Source: Thalassospira profundimaris
GTDB lineage: Bacteria > Pseudomonadota > Alphaproteobacteria > Rhodospirillales > Thalassospiraceae
Assembly (NCBI RefSeq): GCF_003326795.1
Contig: NZ_JPWI01000012.1
Location: 1 to 64,000 of the forward strand
Length of the DNA: 64,000 nucleotides
Reading direction: 5' to 3'
Numbering within the stretch: position 1 is the stretch's first letter; every line of letters starts with the position of its first letter. A program made the position numbers and the translations under genes. Positions 27,376 through 36,637 of the stretch are shown here, one piece after another. The notes beneath the pieces are model-generated. The model was not told where the DNA came from. It was given only the letters and a program-made list of their open reading frames with translations, and made no database searches.

Positions 27376-28350
27376 ATGCCTGCGCATTCCACGCGCTATA
27401 TCCCGGTTTCAAGTCCTGCCCGGTTAACAGATAATCCGTTTGAAGATCTGTTGCCGGTAACTGCCCAGGCGATGATTGACCGGTTTGACCATCCATTATC
27501 CTCGCAGAGCTGGGCGATGAACGATCCGGGGCGGCGCGACCGGTGCTATGCGGTGCTTATGCTTTCGGGGCATGCGCAAATCGGGTTGCGGCAGGGGGTG
27601 ATTGAGTGCAAGGCACCGGCACTTGTGTGGTTGCCACTTGGTGAAACGCAACGTTTTACGGTTACGGCGGGCAGCGAAGGATATCTGTTGTCTGTTGCCG
27701 ACGACCTTGTCGCGCGTCATTGCGGCGATGGGGGTATGGCTGGTGGCAGTCCGGCGAGCGGTGGGCTGCCGCTCAGACTTGCGGCTGATACAGTACATAA
27801 TGTCAGCCCGTCAGAAGGCAGCGAGAACCTGTCGCTTTTAACCCGAAGCTTTGAAGCGATCCGGGCCGAGCTTATGCAAAATGCCCTTGGTGCCAGTCTT
27901 GTGGTCGGTGCGCATTTGCAGATTATTCTGACGATGGTCTTGCGACTGGCCGAGAGCGTCATGGAGCAGCGCGACAAACATCGACCGGGCTCTATCACGT
28001 TCCAGCGGTTTTTGCAGATATTGGAGCTGCATTTTCGCGAACACTGGAATGTTGCCGATTACGCAACGGCTCTTGGGGTGAGCGAGCGTCGCCTTGGATC
28101 TGCGGTATTGCGGGCGACGGGCAAGCCGCCCCTGACCGTGATCCATGAACGTGTTCTTCGCGAAGCCTGTATGCGACTGGAACAAAGTCCGCTTGGGGTC
28201 GCGCAGATTGCCTATGGTCTGGGGTTCCGTGATCCGGCCTATTTCAGCCGGTTTTTCAAACGCTATATGGGTGAGGCACCGGGTGGATACCGGCGGCTGC
28301 GCCGCGCAGCCGAGCGCGTCCGCGATGATACCTTTGCCGCATGGCCATAG
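27376..28350 (+). CDS. AraC family transcriptional regulator
   Basis: 324 residues. C-terminal double HTH (about 215-310): VADYATALGVSERRLGSAVLRATGKPP and IAYGLGFRDPAYFSRFFKRYMGEAPGGYRR. The N-terminal part is a cupin-like sensory region (CYAVLMLSGHAQIGLRQG...APALVWLPLGETQRFTV). Divergent from the aldehyde dehydrogenase/importer operon, which it probably activates in response to the imported compound. Confidence 0.9.
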   Translation: MPAHSTRYIPVSSPARLTDNPFEDLLPVTAQAMIDRFDHPLSSQSWAMNDPGRRDRCYAVLMLSGHAQIGLRQGVIECKAPALVWLPLGETQRFTVTAGSEGYLLSVADDLVARHCGDGGMAGGSPASGGLPLRLAADTVHNVSPSEGSENLSLLTRSFEAIRAELMQNALGASLVVGAHLQIILTMVLRLAESVMEQRDKHRPGSITFQRFLQILELHFREHWNVADYATALGVSERRLGSAVLRATGKPPLTVIHERVLREACMRLEQSPLGVAQIAYGLGFRDPAYFSRFFKRYMGEAPGGYRRLRRAAERVRDDTFAAWP

Positions 28351-28516
28351 GTGAAATTGCAGGAAATCTCGGAAAATGGCAGGAAATGTCGCGAAAATGT
28401 ATCAGCGTCTCACAGCTTGTTGATTGTGACGCTGTGTTGCATTGCCTTTTTTTGATCTTACTTCTCCGCTTTGATCGTAATGTTACTGCAACGCAAAATC
28501 AGAACGGATTGAAAAC

Positions 28517-29359
28517 TTGGGTAAAGGCAAAACTCTGTTTCTTGGACTTATGGCGGTTCTTGTCCTGCCATTTGGCATCAGTCTTGCGGAAGATCCGCCA
28601 AGTCAGAAGAAAAAAGACAGCTATACCTGGCGCACAGCGCCGCGCCATTCATCCGGGGTTGCTCCGGATGCTGCGGCACACGCCAATCAGGCGATTGTCA
28701 TGGTGATGGCCGCCGACACGTTTGGCTGGCGGGGGTATTTTGCCGTTCATCCGTGGATCATCTACAAGCGTGCCGGTGAAACCAGCTATACCCGCTATGA
28801 CGTGGTTGGCTGGGGCGGTGGCAGTGTGGTGCGCAAGAATTACGCGATCCCTGACGGGTTATGGTTCGGTTCCAAACCAGAGATCCTTGCCGACAAGCGA
28901 GGCGAAGTTGCAGAAGCCCTGATTGATCAGGTTGAGGCCGCGGTGGCGAGTTATCCGTACCCGCGTGAATATCGCAGCTATCCCGGCCCGAACAGCAATA
29001 CCTTTATCGCCCATATCGGTCGCGAAGTGCCGGGGCTTCAACTTGATATGCCTGCCAATGCGATTGGCAAGGATTACCGGGCACTCACCAATCCGGTCGG
29101 CATGTCGCCCACCGGGCAGGGAGTTCAGGCAAATATTTTGGGGGTTCTCGGGTTCTCTGTCGGGATTGAAGAAGGGATCGAGCTTAATCTTCTGGGGCTT
29201 AATTTCGGGATCGACTTCAATCGCCCGGCCCTGCGTTTGCCATCCATCGGGCGGCTTGGCATGGATGATGTCGATCAGGACGTTGCGAATGTGAATGACG
29301 TTAATGACGGTTCGACGACCGAAACGGGAATGGATGTCCGCGCAGAGCCAAGCGGCTAG
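28517..29359 (+). CDS. DUF3750 domain protein, secreted or periplasmic
   Basis: 280 residues starting at TTG 28517 (no ATG gives a suitable N-terminus). Signal peptide in residues 1-25 (LFLGLMAVLVLPFGISLA). Conserved features of the DUF3750 family: AADTFGWRGYFAVHPWIIYKRAG, YDVVGWGGGSVV, and SNTFIAHIGREVPGL, a Cys-free pattern of unknown activity. Residues 190-250 are Gly-rich and hydrophobic. Function unknown. Confidence 0.78.
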   Translation: MGKGKTLFLGLMAVLVLPFGISLAEDPPSQKKKDSYTWRTAPRHSSGVAPDAAAHANQAIVMVMAADTFGWRGYFAVHPWIIYKRAGETSYTRYDVVGWGGGSVVRKNYAIPDGLWFGSKPEILADKRGEVAEALIDQVEAAVASYPYPREYRSYPGPNSNTFIAHIGREVPGLQLDMPANAIGKDYRALTNPVGMSPTGQGVQANILGVLGFSVGIEEGIELNLLGLNFGIDFNRPALRLPSIGRLGMDDVDQDVANVNDVNDGSTTETGMDVRAEPSG

Positions 29360-29371
29360 AGTTTCTTCGTT

Positions 29372-29887
29372 CTAGCTGTTCAAGTGCCAGATCGCACCGT
29401 TAAGCAAGGTTGCAAAGCCCACCCACAGCGCATAGGGCACAAGAAGCATCCCGGCAAGTCGGTCAATTTTCATGAACATCGCGCAATTGATGATGATCAG
29501 GACCAGCAGGATCACAATATCGATCAGGCCCAAAAATGGTGCCTGTGCGCCGAAAAACAGGAACGACCATGCAAGATTAAGGGTGAGCTGCGTGGCATAA
29601 AGGGTGAAAGGCACCTTGGCATTGGCAATGCCGCGTTTGAGCCAGACCCGCCAGCCGCTCAGGGCGATCAGGAAATAGATAACCGTCCAGACCGGACCAA
29701 ACAGCCAGTTTGGTGGATTGAATGCAGGTTTCTGCAAGGTCGCGTACCAGTCATTGACACTGGTTGCGGTTACCGCCCCGCCAAATGCCGATATGATCAG
29801 GCACAACACCATGAAGGCAATCAGCGCAAAAACGCGGGTGCGATGATTGGGACGCGGGTTCATCGTTTCCTGTTCGCTGCTGGTCAT
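29372..29887 (-). CDS. tspO: TspO/MBR family tryptophan-rich sensory protein
   Basis: 171 residues with five membrane helices. Diagnostic motifs: LQKPAFNPPNWLFGPVWTVIYFLIALSGWRVW and LNLAWSFLFFGAQ. Bacterial TspO binds porphyrins and takes part in tetrapyrrole and stress signalling. A second ATG at 29863 (MNPRPN) has a closer AGGA and may be the true start; the extra eight residues are not conserved. Confidence 0.93.
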   Translation of the reverse strand: MTSSEQETMNPRPNHRTRVFALIAFMVLCLIISAFGGAVTATSVNDWYATLQKPAFNPPNWLFGPVWTVIYFLIALSGWRVWLKRGIANAKVPFTLYATQLTLNLAWSFLFFGAQAPFLGLIDIVILLVLIIINCAMFMKIDRLAGMLLVPYALWVGFATLLNGAIWHLNS

Positions 29888-29908
29888 GGTGCTGACTGGT
29901 CCTTTGGC

Positions 29909-31129
29909 TTAGTTGGTGACATCGTCGATTGTGCCGATCAACGCGTCGAAATAGGGATTCCAGGTCAGGCGGCCATGATATTTGCCGGGCTCTGTATAAC
30001 CCCAACTGCTGCGCCAGATCGTTGACAGGTCTTCGGGCAGGGCGATGTTTTCCTGACCATTTTCAACAAAGATAAAACTGCCCTTCACACCATAATACGG
30101 ATTGCTTGGCGCAAACAGCACGCTCAGATGCGAAAATGTACTGATCTGCTGATCGGGCAGCTTGCTGTTAAGGGTTTCAACCCTTTTGTCACGGGTCGGT
30201 GCAGGCGTGTCATCATACCAGACAAAACGCGATTTGGGATGGGTGAAGCGTTTCTCAAATGTACGAAGTGTCTCGATCGGGGCCAGCACACTGTCATCGG
30301 CACTCATCACCAGAACCACCGGACGATCAAACGGCTCTGCAGCCAGATGTTCCTGCGCATCCAGAACGCTTCGGTAATAAAGCTCTGATGCCCTTGATGA
30401 AAGCGACTGGTAATTGATGGCATTGACTTCAGAGTCAACGTCGATCCAGTCCCAAAGATACTTGATGACAGGGGTCAGGAAAAGGAAGCCGTTATCGGGA
30501 TAAATGCCCGGTGAAAACAGCAACAAGCCGGCAATTTCGGAATGTTCTGCGGCATAACTGGTCACAAGATTGCCGCCGGTGGAAAACCCGCCAAGCCAGA
30601 CTTCATCGACCTTGCCTTCGAGCAAGGCAACCTGATGGGCAACGGCCTCTGTCCAGTCCGCATAGTCCGGAATGCCCAGATCTGCCGGACGGGTTCCGTG
30701 GCCGGGTAACAGCATGGAGCGCGCCAGCCATCCGTTCTTTGCCATCCGGGTGGCAATGTCGTGGAAGTACCATGGGCTTGCCCCCAAACCATGCACAAAC
30801 AGAACGCCGCGCTTTGGTGTTCTGTCGTCCGGTGACGTCGGGCCTTTTTCAAACGGAATGTTGCGCGCCAGTTCGGTGTCACGGTCCTGCGTGATAAAGA
30901 CGCGATGTTCGGCGACCCAGTCACGGGTTTGGGTAACATATTCCTTGAAGCTGTCCTGTTTGTAGGGCGGGATGTCGGGGGATTGCTGATAAAGCTCGTT
31001 ATCGGGGGGAAAGGCACAGGATGCGATGGCGGCTGCCGGAATTACGACAGCAAGGAGCATGCGTGTCTTCCGGGTGATCCGGTGCAGGCAATCTTTCAAT
31101 ATGGGCGAACCGGCTTTGAGTCGACGCAT
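29909..31129 (-). CDS. Alpha/beta hydrolase, predicted lipoprotein
   Basis: About 406 residues. The N-terminus carries a basic stretch, a hydrophobic core and a lipobox ending IASC (LLAVVIPAAAIASC), so it is probably lipid-anchored. Hydrolase motifs: LFVHGLGASPWYFHDIA (oxyanion hole), nucleophile Ser in LGGFSTGGN, Asp in VMSADDSVL, and a C-terminal His (TFSHLS). This resembles carboxylesterase or monoglyceride lipase-like enzymes. ATG 31129 is preceded by GGGGAT; ATG 31060, just before the hydrophobic core, is also possible. Confidence 0.82.
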   Translation of the reverse strand: MRRLKAGSPILKDCLHRITRKTRMLLAVVIPAAAIASCAFPPDNELYQQSPDIPPYKQDSFKEYVTQTRDWVAEHRVFITQDRDTELARNIPFEKGPTSPDDRTPKRGVLFVHGLGASPWYFHDIATRMAKNGWLARSMLLPGHGTRPADLGIPDYADWTEAVAHQVALLEGKVDEVWLGGFSTGGNLVTSYAAEHSEIAGLLLFSPGIYPDNGFLFLTPVIKYLWDWIDVDSEVNAINYQSLSSRASELYYRSVLDAQEHLAAEPFDRPVVLVMSADDSVLAPIETLRTFEKRFTHPKSRFVWYDDTPAPTRDKRVETLNSKLPDQQISTFSHLSVLFAPSNPYYGVKGSFIFVENGQENIALPEDLSTIWRSSWGYTEPGKYHGRLTWNPYFDALIGTIDDVTN

Positions 31130-31278
31130 ACCATCCCCGTTGCGTTGTTGGTCGTCCTGCAGTGGCGACATTATCTTCGCGCAAATGGTTGAAAAATCTA
31201 GGCCGAATTTGGTCCAGACGGATCACTTCTTTGGGCTTGTTTTGATTGATCGGGTCAAAAGCCTTTGACAGACGGGGT

Positions 31279-32490
31279 TCAGTTCCGCGACCAGCGCGGG
31301 AACGGATCGGGCAGGTTGGCATAGTGTGCCGCATCAAAGGATGATGTCAGGGCATCGTCGTTATCATCGACAAGGCATTCCGACAGACGTTGGCGCAGGG
31401 CGGCTTCGTTCATGTTCTGACCGATAAAGACGATTTCCTGACGACGGTCGGCAAAGACCGGATCCCATTTTGAAAAGACAAGATCGCGCCATACCGGATT
31501 GTCCGGCCATTGATCACGTGGCACCGCGCACCACCATGTGCCAAGGGCTTCGGTCTTGACCGCGGCTCCGGCCTGACTGATTTCACCGACCCAGTCAGGG
31601 CGGGTCGCCAGCCAGAAATGACCCTTGGCCCGCAGGACGCCGGGCCATTCGCTGTTGATAAAGGCGTGAAAACGTTCAGGGTGAAAGGGCAGAGAGGTGC
31701 GGAAGGTAAAGCTTTTGATCCCGTATTCCTCGGTCTCCGGGATGTGGTCGGCAAAACCATAGAGTTCCTTGGCCCACAGCGGATGGTTTTGCGCCCGTTC
31801 GAAGTCAAAACGTCCGGTATTCAGGATGCGTTCGGGGGTGACGATGCTTTGTGTGGTCTCGATGATTTCGGCATCGGCATTCAGTGCCTTGATGATCCCC
31901 AGCACGGATTTGCGTTCTTCGTCATTGATAAGATCAAGCTTGTTCAAAACGATGACGTCGGAAAATTCGATCTGATCAACCAAAAGATCGACGATGGACC
32001 GGTCATCACCGTCACCAAGGCTTTCGCCGCGATCCGACAGCAGTTCGGTAGAGCTGTAATCGGCGATCATGCGTGCACCATCGACCACCGTGACCATGGT
32101 ATCAAGTTTGGCAATGTCGCCAAGCGACTGACCATTTTCATCGCGGAAATCGAAGGTGGCAGCAACCGGAAGGGGTTCGGAAATGCCAGTTGATTCGATC
32201 AGCAAATAATCAAAACGCCCCTGTTCGGCGAGACGGCGGACTTCGGCCAGCAAGTCATCGCGCAATGTGCAGCAAATGCAGCCATTGGTCATTTCGACCA
32301 GTTTTTCATCGGTCTGGGAAAGCTCGGACCCGCCGTTGCGGATCAGGTCGGCATCAATATTAACCTCGGACATATCATTGACGATGACCGCAACCCGCAA
32401 GCCACGGCGGTTATTAAGAACATGATTGAGGAGGGTGGTTTTGCCCGCGCCAAGAAAGCCGGACAGAACAGTTACGGGAAGGCGTTTCAT
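31279..32490 (-). CDS. COG0523 family GTPase, zinc metallochaperone-like
   Basis: 403 residues. Walker [10 protein letters not shown], the metal-binding CXCC motif in [11 protein letters not shown], Walker B-type ESTGISEP, and NKLD guanine specificity are all intact, followed by a CobW C-terminal domain. ATG 32490 gives the standard [19 protein letters not shown] start. A palindrome resembling a Zur box sits 20-36 bases upstream, so this is most likely a zinc-starvation chaperone (ZigA/YeiR type) rather than a cobalamin enzyme. Confidence 0.92.
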   Translation of the reverse strand: MKRLPVTVLSGFLGAGKTTLLNHVLNNRRGLRVAVIVNDMSEVNIDADLIRNGGSELSQTDEKLVEMTNGCICCTLRDDLLAEVRRLAEQGRFDYLLIESTGISEPLPVAATFDFRDENGQSLGDIAKLDTMVTVVDGARMIADYSSTELLSDRGESLGDGDDRSIVDLLVDQIEFSDVIVLNKLDLINDEERKSVLGIIKALNADAEIIETTQSIVTPERILNTGRFDFERAQNHPLWAKELYGFADHIPETEEYGIKSFTFRTSLPFHPERFHAFINSEWPGVLRAKGHFWLATRPDWVGEISQAGAAVKTEALGTWWCAVPRDQWPDNPVWRDLVFSKWDPVFADRRQEIVFIGQNMNEAALRQRLSECLVDDNDDALTSSFDAAHYANLPDPFPRWSRN

Positions 32491-32509
32491 CAGGGGACCT
32501 ATAAATGCT

Positions 32510-32526
32510 ATGTTATAACGTAACAT
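32510..32526 (-). promoter_or_regulatory. Candidate Zur box
   Basis: ATGTTATAACGTAACAT, a 17-base near-palindrome with arms ATGTTA / TAACAT, matching the general ATGTTATANNATAACAT pattern of proteobacterial Zur sites. Position just upstream of a COG0523 gene is the expected regulon context. Confidence 0.7.
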
Positions 32527-32555
32527 TTAATTGGATCGGAAAGGCGGGGCAACCA

Positions 32556-32587
32556 AAAAAACAAGCCCGGCGATCCGGCCGGGCTTG
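32556..32587 (-). terminator. Rho-independent terminator of the GST gene
   Basis: Arms CAAGCCCGGC (32562-32571) and GCCGGGCTTG (32578-32587); the A-run 32556-32561 gives T-tail on the minus strand. Confidence 0.9.
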
Positions 32588-32612
32588 TCGGGATGGATTG
32601 AGCAACGCGTGA

Positions 32613-33314
32613 TCAGGCGTTTTGGGTCGATTTTGCGGTTTGACCAAACAGGACTTTTTTGTCCTCGTCGCTCATGATGGGTTCGCGCATGCCTTCACCA
32701 ACCTTGTAGGCTGCAATGGTTGCCGGACGGGCTTCGATGGCCTTGAACCAGCGTTTCAGGTTCGGGAATTCATTCAGATCCTGTTGTTGTTTTTCATGGC
32801 TGACAACCCATGGATAGGACGCCATATCGGCAATGCTGTAGTCATCACCAGCAATGAATTTACGCCCTTCGAGACGTTTGTTGAGCACGCCATAGAGGCG
32901 GTTGGTCTCATTGACATAGCGCGTGATGGCATAGGGGATTTTTTCCGGCGCATAGGTGCCGAAATGGTGGTTCTGACCGGCCATCGGGCCAAGGCCACCC
33001 ATCTGCCAGAACAGCCATTCCATCACGGTCTTGCGGCCGCGGACGTCAGTCGGAAGGAACTTGCCGGTTTTCTCGGCCAGATATTGCAAGATTGCACCGG
33101 ATTCAAACACCGTGATCGGCTCGCCCCCATCGGCCGGGTCACGGTCAATGATTGCCGGCATGCGATTATTGGGCGAAAAGGCCAGGAATTCCGGTTTGAA
33201 CTGATCGCCTGCACCGATATTGATCGGGAAAATCTTGTAATCCAGCCCGGCCTCTTCGAGGAACAGGGTGATCTTGTGACCGTTCGGGGTTGGCCAGTAA
33301 TAAAGTTCAATCAT
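32613..33314 (-). CDS. Glutathione S-transferase, Nu class (YghU/YfcG-like)
   Basis: 233 residues. N-terminal thioredoxin fold (IELYYWPTPNGHKITLFLEEAGLDY, then NNRMPAIID and VFESGAILQYLAEKTG), C-terminal helical domain with MAGQNHHFGTYAPEKIPYAITRY and the N-capping SIADMASYPW. The TPNG motif, with Thr and Asn in place of a catalytic Cys or Ser, is typical of disulfide-bond-reducing Nu-class GSTs. Divergent from a second member of the same class. Confidence 0.9.
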   Translation of the reverse strand: MIELYYWPTPNGHKITLFLEEAGLDYKIFPINIGAGDQFKPEFLAFSPNNRMPAIIDRDPADGGEPITVFESGAILQYLAEKTGKFLPTDVRGRKTVMEWLFWQMGGLGPMAGQNHHFGTYAPEKIPYAITRYVNETNRLYGVLNKRLEGRKFIAGDDYSIADMASYPWVVSHEKQQQDLNEFPNLKRWFKAIEARPATIAAYKVGEGMREPIMSDEDKKVLFGQTAKSTQNA

Positions 33315-33469
33315 GGGGTTGGGGCTCCTTAAGGATAATTTCTGGTGACAGCTTCAATAATCCAAGCTTGCCAACTGAGACATAATGGGTCAATTTAAAA
33401 CGAACGTTCCAAAATGCAATGCCGGGTCACGGCTTCGTGTAAACCGACCGACCCGCAAGGAGACTCTTG

Positions 33470-34162
33470 ATGATCCGCTTCTATTTTCATCCGACCCCGA
33501 ACCCGCAGAAAATCTCGATGATGCTTGAAGCGACCGGTCTTGCCTATGAGGTGCTGCCGGTTGATACCCGTAAGGGTCAGCAACATGATCCGGCCTTTCG
33601 GGCGATCAACCCGAATGGCAAGGTCCCGGCGATTGTCGATACCGAAGGGGCGGGCGGCAAGGATGTTCGCGTTTTCGATTCAAATGCCATTTTGCTGTAT
33701 CTGGCGGAAAAATCGGGCAAGTTTCTGGGCAAGCCGGAAGATCGTGGTGAATTGCTGTCCTGGTTGATGTTCATTGCCACGGGCATCGGTCCGTTTTCCG
33801 GTCAGGCGGTGCATTTCCATCATGTTGCACCGGCCGGGAGCGACTATGGTGTGAACCGTTACCGCAACGAGATTGCCCGCCATTATCAGGTGCTTGAAGA
33901 TCATATGAAGGGCCGCGACTTTATCGTCGGTGATGAAATGACGATTGTCGATATTTCGGCCTGGGGCTGGATCGACAAGGCCCCCTATGTGCACAAGAAC
34001 CCGGATGTGATGAATAACTATCCGAACCTGAAACGCTGGTTCGATGCGATGAACAGTCACCCCGCCGCGATTGCTGCGCGCAATGTTGGCAAGGATCACA
34101 CCTTCAAAACCGAAATGGACGAAGACGCCAAACGCGCCATGTTCCCGTCAAACTACGTTTAA
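33470..34162 (+). CDS. Glutathione S-transferase, Nu class (paralogue)
   Basis: 230 residues, clearly related to the divergent gene (FYFHPTPNPQKISMMLEATGLAYEVLPVDT; NGKVPAIVD; VFDSNAILLYLAEKSGKFLG; SGQAVHFHHVAP). TPNP replaces TPNG. ATG 33470 with AAGGAG seven bases upstream is preferred over the in-frame TTG 33467. Likely a reductase acting on glutathionylated or disulfide substrates. Confidence 0.9.
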   Translation: MIRFYFHPTPNPQKISMMLEATGLAYEVLPVDTRKGQQHDPAFRAINPNGKVPAIVDTEGAGGKDVRVFDSNAILLYLAEKSGKFLGKPEDRGELLSWLMFIATGIGPFSGQAVHFHHVAPAGSDYGVNRYRNEIARHYQVLEDHMKGRDFIVGDEMTIVDISAWGWIDKAPYVHKNPDVMNNYPNLKRWFDAMNSHPAAIAARNVGKDHTFKTEMDEDAKRAMFPSNYV

Positions 34163-34179
34163 CGGGAACGGCGCCCTCA

Positions 34180-34270
34180 TCGGGGAGTTTGGCGATATCG
34201 CAGGCGCGGTTTGATCGCGCGACCGGTTGAGGGGGAGACAACCGGTCATGCCAAGGCCAAACTCCCCGAC
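34180..34270 (+). ncRNA. Structured RNA candidate downstream of the GST gene
   Basis: An outer stem pairs TCGGGGAGTTTGGC (34180-34193) with GCCAAAACTCCCCGA (34256-34270, one bulged A). Inside it is a perfect GACCGGTTG (34221-34229) / CAACCGGTC (34239-34247) stem with a purine-rich loop AGGGGGAGA. A rho-independent terminator follows at 34301. It could be a 3'-UTR-derived small RNA or a processed mRNA end. No known family was recognised. Confidence 0.45.
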
Positions 34271-34300
34271 TGAGACTGCATTAATCTGATCGCTTGCGAA

Positions 34301-34334
34301 AACACCCCGGCACTGTCGCCGGGGTGTTTTTTTG
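34301..34334 (+). terminator. Rho-independent terminator, probably bidirectional
   Basis: Arms AAACACCCCGGC (34301-34312) and GCCGGGGTGTTT (34319-34330) followed by TTTT. The same two arms recur at 36638-36665. Confidence 0.93.
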
Positions 34335-34362
34335 TTCGGGCACTGCAAAGGCTGGGCGGGGG

Positions 34363-35586
34363 TCAGGACTGTGCGGCCTTGCGATCGGCAAGCAGTCTGA
34401 TGGTCAGGCTGATGATACCGGCGATGACGCCAACCGCCATGACCGACGGATAACCGCCATGGGCAAAGAGCTGCGTGCCAAGAACCGACCCCGACGCCAT
34501 GCCGATGAACATGACGGTAAAGAAAACTGAGTTCAGGCGGCTGCGGGCTTCGGGCGCGATCTGATAGACAATGGTCTGGTGCGAGACCAAGGATGCCTGA
34601 ACCCCCATGTCAAAGCCGATGGTTCCGATTGCCAGTATGGCAAGCTGCATGCTGGTCGTGGAAAATGCCGGAACAAGACACATCAGCGCAAAGGACAGGA
34701 TCAGCGTGACCGATCCCAGCTTGGTCACAAGCGCCGGGCCGTGACGGTCAGAAAGACTTCCGGCATAGCGCGCCATCAAAGCGCCAACCGCGCCCAACAA
34801 GCCAAAGGCCCCGGCAATGTCACTGCCCAGCTGATAGCGTTGATGCAGGATCAGCGAAAGAGATGACCAGAACGCGCTAAACGCAATGGCAAGGAATGCC
34901 TGTGCAATCGCCGCATAGCGCAGGGACGGGTGGGCAGCCCAGAGATGGGCAAGGGATTGCAGAAGTTTCGGATAGCTCATCGTTGCGTGGGTCTGAAACG
35001 GTGGCAAAATCTTCCACAGGGCAAAGCCGATGATCAGGATTTCAATGGCGGCAAGTTGCAGGACAACGCGCCATCCGAAATATTCGGCAATCACGCCGCT
35101 GACGGTGCGCGACAACAGGATACCGATCAGAAGCCCGGTCATGACCGTGCCGATGGTTTTGCCATGCAAATGCTTTGGCGAAAGAATGGCCGCAGCAGGA
35201 ACAATATCCTGGGCCATGGTGGCGGTGATGCCGATCAGCAGGCTGGTAAACAGGATGGTGTTCAGTCCGGGCGAGATGCTGCCGGTCAGCAGCATCGCGG
35301 CAAGCAGAACACTTTTAAGGACAATCAGGGTCCGGCGGTCATAGCGATCACCCAGTGGTAACAGGAACAGAATGCCCAGGGCATATCCGGCCTGTGTAAT
35401 GGTCGGGATCAGTCCGGTTGTGCCAACGCCAAGTCCAAGCTCGGTCCCGATCATATTCAGGACAGGCTGGGTATAATAGATCGAGGCGACAGCCGACCCT
35501 GCGCCAAGGGCAAGCGCAAAGACGATATTGCGGGACGGTGCCGCCGTGATCTGCTGCGGATGAGCAGTAGGTTGCGCAATGGTCAT
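34363..35586 (-). CDS. MFS transporter
   Basis: 407 residues, twelve predicted helices. Drug or metabolite exporter-like features: YYTQPVLNMIGTELG, the loop 2-3 motif GDRYDRRTLIVLK (motif A), and a GILLSRTVSGVIAEYFGWRVVLQ stretch (motif C region). The YnfM/Nepl-like subgroup fits best. Start ATG 35586 was chosen; the frame runs upstream through the intergenic region into the divergent gene. Divergent from a LysR regulator, its likely controller. Confidence 0.88.
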   Translation of the reverse strand: MTIAQPTAHPQQITAAPSRNIVFALALGAGSAVASIYYTQPVLNMIGTELGLGVGTTGLIPTITQAGYALGILFLLPLGDRYDRRTLIVLKSVLLAAMLLTGSISPGLNTILFTSLLIGITATMAQDIVPAAAILSPKHLHGKTIGTVMTGLLIGILLSRTVSGVIAEYFGWRVVLQLAAIEILIIGFALWKILPPFQTHATMSYPKLLQSLAHLWAAHPSLRYAAIAQAFLAIAFSAFWSSLSLILHQRYQLGSDIAGAFGLLGAVGALMARYAGSLSDRHGPALVTKLGSVTLILSFALMCLVPAFSTTSMQLAILAIGTIGFDMGVQASLVSHQTIVYQIAPEARSRLNSVFFTVMFIGMASGSVLGTQLFAHGGYPSVMAVGVIAGIISLTIRLLADRKAAQS

Positions 35587-35698
35587 TGAAAGCTCCGTAA
35601 AGCTGAATTGAATTTGCGCCAGAATATCGACGATGCACTGGTTTGGTAGAGGGTTGTGGAGTAAGATGCTTATACGTAAAGCGTATGATAGGTGAAAA

Positions 35699-36637
35699 AT
35701 GTCTTCCGTTGATCGTATGGAATTGATGCAAACATTCGTGCGCATCGTTGATGGGGGAAGCCTGTCGGCGGCGGCGATCCTGCTTAAGACAACGCAACCG
35801 ACGATCAGCAGGCGTCTTCGCACACTTGAAGATATGCTGGGTGTCGAGCTGATCCTGCGCAATACGCATGCAATCAAACTGACCGACGATGGCGAACGAT
35901 GCTATGCCCATGCCCGCAAATTGATGGAAGGCTGGGATCAGCTTGAAGAAGAACTTGCTGGCGCGCGGGGGGCGCCGGTCGGTCGACTGGCGGTCAAGGT
36001 GCCGCATGCCTTCGGGCAGGATCAATTGGTGCGTCCGCTGGTCGAGTATCTGAAAAATTATGATCAGGTCAGTGTTGACTGGGTTCTGAGCGACCGTCCA
36101 CCAGACTTCATATCCGAGAATATTGATTGTGCCATTCATGTCGGGCCAGTATCGGACCCGTCGCATGTCGCCGTTTTGCTTGCCGAAATCCCAAGGATTG
36201 TGGTGGCGGCCCCGGAACTTCTGGAAAACAGATCGATTGACCGGGTCGAGGCGCTGGAAGGGGTGCCGTGGGTGTCGCTTACGACTTTTTATGGATCCGA
36301 GATCGTTCTGCAAAACACCAGAAATCGCAAGACAGTGCGGTTCCCGATTGCGCCGCGTTTTAGCACAGACAGTTTGTTTGCCACCCGTCACGCCGTTCTG
36401 AACGGGTTGGGGGTCGGGATCGTGTCGCGGTGGATTGTGGTTGATGATCTCAGGGAAGGCAGGCTGGTTAACCTGTTTCCGGACTGGCAGGCATCGGCAT
36501 TGCCGGTTTATCTGGTTTATCCCTATGCCAGTTACTATCCGGCAAGGATGCGGAAATTCTTTGATATCTTGCGCGATTTCATGCCGAAACTGGCCGAGGT
36601 TGAGGTGCCTTCGCGCCAAAGACAGATCAACAAATGA
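35699..36637 (+). CDS. LysR family transcriptional regulator
   Basis: 312 residues. N-terminal HTH: MELMQTFVRIVDGGSLSAAAILLKTTQPTISRRLRTLEDMLGVELILR, with substrate-binding domain following (GRLAVKVPHAFGQDQLVRPLV). Divergent from the MFS gene across 112 bases, the usual LysR target arrangement. Effector unknown. Confidence 0.93.
   Translation: MSSVDRMELMQTFVRIVDGGSLSAAAILLKTTQPTISRRLRTLEDMLGVELILRNTHAIKLTDDGERCYAHARKLMEGWDQLEEELAGARGAPVGRLAVKVPHAFGQDQLVRPLVEYLKNYDQVSVDWVLSDRPPDFISENIDCAIHVGPVSDPSHVAVLLAEIPRIVVAAPELLENRSIDRVEALEGVPWVSLTTFYGSEIVLQNTRNRKTVRFPIAPRFSTDSLFATRHAVLNGLGVGIVSRWIVVDDLREGRLVNLFPDWQASALPVYLVYPYASYYPARMRKFFDILRDFMPKLAEVEVPSRQRQINK

Noticed and set aside
35587-35877. N-terminal extension of the MFS gene to 35877
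   Set aside because: The added 97 residues overlap the divergent LysR gene and its promoter and lack transporter features; ATG 35586 gives a normal N-terminus.
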